Program-made: the position numbers and the translations under genes
In this document: positions 59,001-64,000 of the stretch, piece after piece
Numbering within the stretch: the stretch's first letter is position 1
How the letters are laid out: each line of letters starts with the position of its first letter
The notes under the pieces: model-generated
Seen by the model: the letters and a program-made list of their open reading frames with translations, nothing else
The model's database searches: none
Told to the model about the DNA's origin: nothing
Assembly: GCA_029449235.1 (NCBI GenBank)
Contig: JANATG010000018.1
Location: forward strand, 1,116,001 to 1,180,000
From: Linnemannia schmuckeri
Lineage: Eukaryota; Mortierellomycota; Mortierellomycetes; Mortierellales; Mortierellaceae
DNA: 64,000 nt
Direction of reading: 5' to 3'

Positions 59001-60219
59001 TATTGTTTGAAAAGAATCAGCTCTGCACGGAAACTGATCACTATGTCCGTTCCGTAAAATGCATTAGTGAATGCATCCAACTTGCAACCTACATATCGGT
59101 GTCCTGCTGCTACCTGATGAACGCAAATGCATATCATTGATTTGCATAAATGAAAGCACGCGAGAAGCCCATCCTGATCGCGTTTTTTTCTTTATTAATA
59201 ATGAAGGGGTAAGTTGTGTATCGCTGTCCGAAAATTGGTGTTAAGGTCGTCAGCAGAATACGACCTTGGTTGCGTATTGGTGATGGGCAAATTTTAAGTC
59301 AAAGTCGAAGAGAACCCCATATTCATCGTTGCCTCTTATGTGAAAGAAAGAATCGCAAGTCAAAACGATATTCATCAACCATGTCACGAACGAACAAAGC
59401 AAAGGAGAAGTAGCTGCACACAAGTTCATTCTATTATGGGGAGAAAAGAAGTGGATATCATTCGCTCGAGTGTCAACATGGACGCCTTCGCGCAGGATCA
59501 GTTGTCCTCTTCTGACTCAAAATATTTCGTACAAAGTCTGAACTAGCTTCATGACGAACTTCGAGGGATCGACTGCTATCGTGGACGTGAGAAATATGCA
59601 GATATCAAGACGCGAAAAAACAATTAAAAAAAAACGGACACACATGGATATGTGCGAGCAATAATTACCGTGAGGGATTTTTTTTTATATTTGTATGCGT
59701 GAATCGTGGAACAAGATTCCCGCATATATTCAAAGACAACAGCATGGCCTCTGCATTTTATTCCGTGGCATACAAAGAAGAGGGGCATCGAGCACCAGTG
59801 TTGTTGAATGTACTATATCTTAAGGCCGTTCTCGGCCCTCAAATTCAAATTGAATGCATGCGCGACGAGAATGATATGTACTGGGATATTCGGAAATATA
59901 TCTTTTGCTGGTGGTAGTGGCCCCTTAGCCCCCCTTGGGTATGAAAAATGCCTTGATCCAAATATGCCTTGATAAGAGGCACCCCATGCACTGAGCATGC
60001 CTTTTCAATAGAGAAATGCTCCCCCCTGCCTGATTTACCCCTTACTTTTGTAACGGTCCCTTCCAGTGGATCTTCAACTGCCTCTCAGCGGATCTTCGTT
60101 TGAAAGGCATAATAATGAAGAACAAATTGCTCCCGAGTGGTGCATAGCATTTATGCCTTTTCAATTGCTCCCCCTTCCCTTCACTCTCATACCCCCTTGC
60201 TACTGATTTCTCAGAGGGA
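56074..60219. other. 4 kb gene-poor stretch
   Basis: AT-richer than the left half of the window, with short ORFs on all frames but no recognised protein motif, RNA gene or long repeat except the 36-bp minisatellite. A-rich run at 56514-56536. It could be old, decayed sequence. Confidence 0.5.
57383..57490 (+). repeat. 36-bp minisatellite, three copies
   Basis: Three tandem 36-bp units begin at 57383, 57419 and 57455 with core CTACCGTGCTGCTGGAGAA. They differ by several substitutions but show no indels. Because 36 is divisible by 3, short frames on both strands stay open and repeat every 12 residues (LLENDIRPLATV on +, SSSTVAKDLITV-like on -). Confidence 0.75.
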
Positions 60220-60227
60220 TATATAAA
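60220..60227 (+). promoter_or_regulatory. TATA box upstream of Kre9-like gene
   Basis: TATATAAA lies 60 bp upstream of the start codon at 60287. The distance suits a TATA box for a short 5' leader. Confidence 0.55.
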
Positions 60228-60286
60228 CACGTAGGAATGGCTTCTTTCTTCTTCAGCCCTACCTACTTTTCAATAACATTACAAAG

Positions 60287-60766
60287 ATGTTCCTCACACT
60301 ACTATTGCTCCAACTATCCCTTTTGTCCCATCTTGGCTGGATGGTCACCGGTAGATCGACTTTCAACTCCCCTCTTAGAGGAACGTCATGGAGAGCTGGG
60401 TTGTCCTACGCTATTACATGGTAAACCCTTTTTCTGCTCATCTTCTCTTCATTTGCACAGCCCTTCAACACCACTATTCTTCATCACTCATAAACTTTTT
60501 TTTTGTAACACCACGCACTGTTTCTTAGGACGGATGTTAGGGACGGGTCCCCATATCCTTCAAAAGTTGATTTGGATTTGATGAAAGGCGATCTGGGTGC
60601 ACTTCAACTTGTTCAAAACATTGCCATCCAGGTGGATACTCCTAGAGAGATGTATGTGTGGCTCATCCCAAGAAGCCTCACTTCATCTGAGGACTACTAC
60701 ATCAGGGCGGGTAGTCCTCCATACATGTCCCTGTCCGAAAAGTTTCAAATTGTCGGTTACAACTAA
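60287..60766 (+). CDS. Small secreted Kre9/Knh1-like domain protein
   Basis: Two exons, 60287-60420 and 60529-60766, encode 123 residues. The N-terminus MFLTLLLLQLSLLSHLGW is a signal peptide. The rest matches the Ser-Thr-rich GPI-anchored/Kre9-Knh1 N-terminal domain pattern: SPLRGTSWRAGLSYAITWTD, then VDLDLMKGDLGALQLVQNIA, a TP-EMYVWLIPRSL strand, and DYYIRAGSPPYMSLSEKFQI, the usual domain end. In larger family members this module begins a longer Ser/Thr-rich GPI protein; here it stops just after the domain, so a free secreted form is likely. A TATA box lies 60 bp upstream. It is isolated in gene-poor DNA. Family role: beta-glucan or wall assembly, by homology. Confidence 0.75.
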
Positions 60767-60985
60767 GATGGTGGCGACATTTATTTTTTCAGATTTACTT
60801 TTTCACCCATACTTTAGTCTCAGCGTAATTGATTTATAACGTATAAAGAAGACATACTTTTTTTTGTTTGAGCTTTCCCATCGTCATCCTTCATGTTTAT
60901 AAATGATCTGAATGTTCAACAATGACCTGAATCATCAGCCAAGCAAAGCACAGGTTTCTTTTAACCTAAAGGAAAAAGGCTAGGC

Positions 60986-62875
60986 TTATTTATTACGTAC
61001 AAACGATGATCCAATGCCATTGGGGCGGTTGTCAATCCAAGCCTCGACAGCATCTCTTACTGCCATACCATCCTCAAGAGTACCGGCCCACTCTCTCCGC
61101 GACTCCAGTCCCTCAATGGTCTTCAATTTTGGCCAGTGCACACACACATCCATTCGAGCTCGGCGACCCCAATCCTATGAGCGGTCGATTTCACATCCAA
61201 CATTCGAAGCTCCTTCAGTCCAGCCAGTATCCCTAATCCACTCAAGAGAAAACTCCAGACAGTCGTATTGGTATGTCGCAAAATCATTACTCAATGCCTC
61301 CTCAATCTCAATCGCGCTCATAGAGGCATCCAGACCACGAAAGCTGATGCGGGACCAGTTCACGTCACGTCTGCCAAGAATGAGCTTCTGAAGTCTCGAG
61401 ATGCTGGCCAACTGTCTGTAGATCCACTTTTGGACTTTGAAGCGGTGACGGTGGTTCGTTTCTTGAATGGGTACTGGTTTTCCGTTCCGCGAACAGGTAA
61501 CATCCGGCCGAGGGACACAATTGACCTGCAGCTGCAGATACTCCATCGAAGGACCCAGTGCTATCCAAGACCGGATGTCGGTACGTTCGCTCTGTCGCCT
61601 TTTCCTTGCCATCTCTGCACAGTGCTCCTTGTACGTATCCTCAGCGTGAATTGTAAACTCTTTTGTGGTATCCTCCACATCTCCGTTGACAACCCCTTCT
61701 AAACGTCAGAACTGTCCTCGAGTCGAAGTAGAAAGAAGACGCGAACACCGATCAGGGTAGAATCCTCGCCAGTTCTTTATCCGGATTACCTCTAGAGTTG
61801 TAGACACACACTCAATTAGAGCAGGATAAGCTTCCTGACTGAAAAAGACTGGTTCCTCCAGCTTCAGAACCTTTTAGCCAGGCTGGCTTGACCGAAGTAA
61901 CGCCGCCAAACACGAATCGTAGAGAGAAATGACTCCACAGAGTGCCAGTTCAGCCAAACAGGGACAGAGTACTCGAAGGAGAGAGCAAGTCCCATCGCCA
62001 AATGCCAGTAGGTTTCAGATCCTGCTGTCAATCCTCCCGAACTCTAGTCTTACCAGATGCCTGCAACGAGCCAAGAGAGCCGGCCGAGAAAAATTGTTTT
62101 GATTGTTTCTGCGTTCGAGGAAGATGAGCTCTCTCAGGGCGAGGAAGGACTTCTGGTCTTGGTAATGTTGAGTTTCCATTTAAAACGTTTGGTAACCTTT
62201 CAGGTGCGTGATATCGGTGGTAAAGTCGGGCTTGGGTCCAAGCTCGTACTGTTGCACGTTATTGAAGCATACGTCCAGGGTGGTCAGAAAGGTTGTGGCG
62301 CAGGCATCCATAATATGTGGTAGTAACTCTGCACCGTCTGCGCCTTGGAGACAACCCCTGACCAATCGCAGAGTTCAAAGATTGACGTTGTTTCAGAGGA
62401 ATTCCAACAAGGTACGAAACTTCACCCTCACCAACCATACTATCGTCATCGCTGTCGCCTCTGCTGTTGTTGTTGTCGTCTCTGTCGTCGCTTCCTTTTC
62501 GTCGTCCTCCTGTGGTGGCGTTCCCAAGGCTAGAACCCATGGCGCGTCAGAGTAAAAACAGAGCGTCAGGGATCGCAGGCCAGGCAACTTGGGAAGAGAA
62601 GGCTCGCTGTGGTCGTGAGCAGACAAGAGAATAAGAAGGTCTTGGTCTGTTGCTGTCATCTCTCGAACGAGATGCTTGTTGCAAATGAGTGCAGCGCGGG
62701 ATTCCGGTGTGTTGAATCTGTTGTGGATTGATTCGTTGGTGATGTTTATGCTTCGCCAGAGCCATGGCGCGAAAAGGGATGACCAGTCGTGGCAGACATG
62801 GGAGCAGTCTGCAAAGTCATGCTGGTTCAAGTGTGGCGCAATAAGGTCGATGATCTCTTGAGGAATGGAAGTCAT
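60986..62875 (-). pseudogene. F-box/LRR protein gene with seven in-frame stops
   Basis: One continuous minus-strand frame of 630 codons runs from ATG 62875 (MTSIPQEIIDLIAPHLNQHD, an F-box with SHVCHDWSSLFAPWLWRSI) through LRR-like segments (LPGLRSLTL, LRELIFL, CRHLVRLEF, TTLEVIRI, MEYLQLQV, LQKLILG) to a TAA at 60986 after AWIDNRPNG. Seven internal stops lie in this same frame, at 62395-62393 (TGA), 62377-62375 (TGA), 62182-62180 (TAA), 62017-62015 (TGA), 61876-61874 (TAA), 61708-61706 (TGA) and 61177-61175 (TAG). No frameshift is needed anywhere. Length and layout match full-size fungal F-box/LRR proteins, which act as substrate receptors of SCF ubiquitin ligases. The gene appears inactivated by point substitutions only. 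Confidence 0.78.
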
Positions 62876-63738
62876 CGGGGTAGCGGCGGCGAGGATGGCG
62901 GAGAAGAATGTGTGAAAAAAAAACGAAAGACAGGAAAGTGAAAGAAAGAAAGGGGGAGTAGTACAACAAAGGCTACCCCTTTGAAATTGGTCCAACGAGC
63001 CTCTTGACCACTTGACCACTTGTCCTTGTTCAAATAAAAAAAGAAAAAGACTGCTCACCACCAAGCGTGCAGTGGATACAGACTAAAATGGACATTCTGG
63101 ATATTAATCGTGCGATAACATGCCAGAGTTTGGATTCGTCCAACAAGCCTTGTGGTTGGGTCGCATGGCAAGATAGGCTGAAGAAAGAAAAAAGACAGCG
63201 TGAACTCTTTAATGTTTTGGTAAATCAAGACGCGTCAATGCCACGGTGATCCAAATGATAAAAAAATGATCTATTGCAACACGTCTATCGGTGTGATGGA
63301 TGGGTAAAGGCCACGCGTCTGTTGAAAGCCAACAGGATTATTTCTCTTTTCTTTTTTGTGTCTGTCGCCGTGACAGAATACTTTCTTTCTCTCCAATCCA
63401 ACCATGATCACCACCACTCTTCGCTTTTACGGCATCCAGCAACCCGTCGCTCCTCGGCTTCATCAATAATAGACGGGTCCGCCACGGGCTGCCTCTGTTG
63501 AAGTCCAACGATCTATCTCTTCCTGAATCGGAGGACGAGGTAAGATAGAAAATGTCAATATATACTATCTAAGAATGAAAAGAAAAGTACTCCTCTTTTA
63601 TTACGTCGCAGAAATGACCAACGCTTTTTTACCATATATAAAATAGTCTATATCCTCGACACTCTCTAATGAGAAAGACGAGGAGGACGATCTGGAGTCG
63701 CTTTGAAGTCGAGTCCGGATGGCCAAAGATTGTTCTGA
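62876..63738. other. Intergenic, possible exon fragments
   Basis: Between the F-box pseudogene and the right-edge ORF. On + a frame near 63465-63541 reads NRRVRHGLPLLKSNDLSLPE and ends at a GTAAGA donor-like site, so an upstream exon of the right-edge ORF may lie here. I could not prove it. Confidence 0.35.
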
Positions 63739-64000
63739 GAGATTCCGGAAGCGGTGAAATCTGCACTAGATATCGCGCTCGGATTTACTACATTCAATCC
63801 ATTGAATCGTCCTACAAGAGCGGAGGAAATAAAACAAGAGTCGATGAACCACGGGCTTGACCGGCATTTCCACGTCCAGTATGAGTTTTACCGTTGGCTC
63901 CATCCAAGAGATGAAGGAAAAAAGGGAAGTGCCAAGAAAAACTATACGATGGTAGATGAGTCTGGACTGGAGGAAGTGGTGGCAGCGGGACGGTTGTGGC
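63739..64000 (+). CDS. Partial ORF of unknown function, runs off the window
   Basis: The frame is open from 63739 (after a TGA) to the window edge, 87 codons, with gene-like codon use. It reads EIPEAVKSALDIALGFTTFN, a charged segment, a first Met in ESMNHGLDRHFHVQ, then YEFYRWLHPRDEGKKGSAKK and ESGLEEVVAAGRLW. I recognise no family. The upstream TGA may be spliced out: a TCTGAG-type acceptor sits at about 63739, and donor-like GTAAGA lies near 63541. A decayed gene is also possible, as with the adjacent F-box copy. Confidence 0.35.

Overview
The window reads as nuclear DNA of a filamentous fungus, most likely an early-diverging one (Mortierella-like, Mucoromycota in the broad sense). Genes carry several short GT...(T/C)AG introns, leaders are pyrimidine-rich, and the gene set is typically fungal: a yeast-type amino-acid permease, an EF-hand MscS channel, Kre9/Knh1-like secreted proteins, GPI-type cell-surface proteins and a degenerate F-box/LRR gene. 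The species cannot be named from sequence alone. All exon coordinates were worked out by hand from reading frame and splice signals.

Left third (1-14 kb): the AP-3 adaptor sigma subunit (+), mitochondrial ribosomal protein L1 (-), an amino-acid permease (-), a 3.3 kb stretch without convincing genes, then the Prp16-type DEAH splicing helicase (-). From 14.7 to 16.6 kb lie an unrecognised ORF, a cluster of short direct repeats and a tRNA-Ala(CGC).

Middle (19-48 kb): an EF-hand mechanosensitive channel (+) converges on a HAD hydrolase of the CECR5/YKR070W type (-). A protein disulfide isomerase (-) follows, then a decayed PDI copy that keeps the same intron positions but has lost its active site. 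Next are a 14-TM-type MFS exporter (+), a small unknown protein (-), branched-chain ketoacid dehydrogenase E2 (-) and RanGAP/Rna1 (-). The RanGAP gene is divergent from an Mps1/TTK spindle-checkpoint kinase (+). That kinase converges on an unusual protein (-) joining coiled-coil/alanine-rich segments, six 11-residue repeats and a C-terminal MAPEG-like membrane domain.

Right third (49-64 kb) is gene-poor and richer in surface or secreted proteins: a GPI-type cysteine protein (-), a large acidic/His-rich secreted protein with a Kre9-like N-terminal module (+), a three-copy family of small secreted proteins (one intact, two decayed), a 4 kb gene-poor stretch with a 36-bp minisatellite, a compact Kre9/Knh1-like secreted protein (+), a full-length F-box/LRR reading frame interrupted by seven nonsense codons (-), and a partial ORF running off the right edge.

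No operon or gene-cluster logic joins these genes. Left and centre are mostly single-copy housekeeping genes (vesicle traffic, splicing, mitochondrial translation and catabolism, ER folding, nuclear transport, mitosis); the right end looks like faster-evolving accessory sequence.
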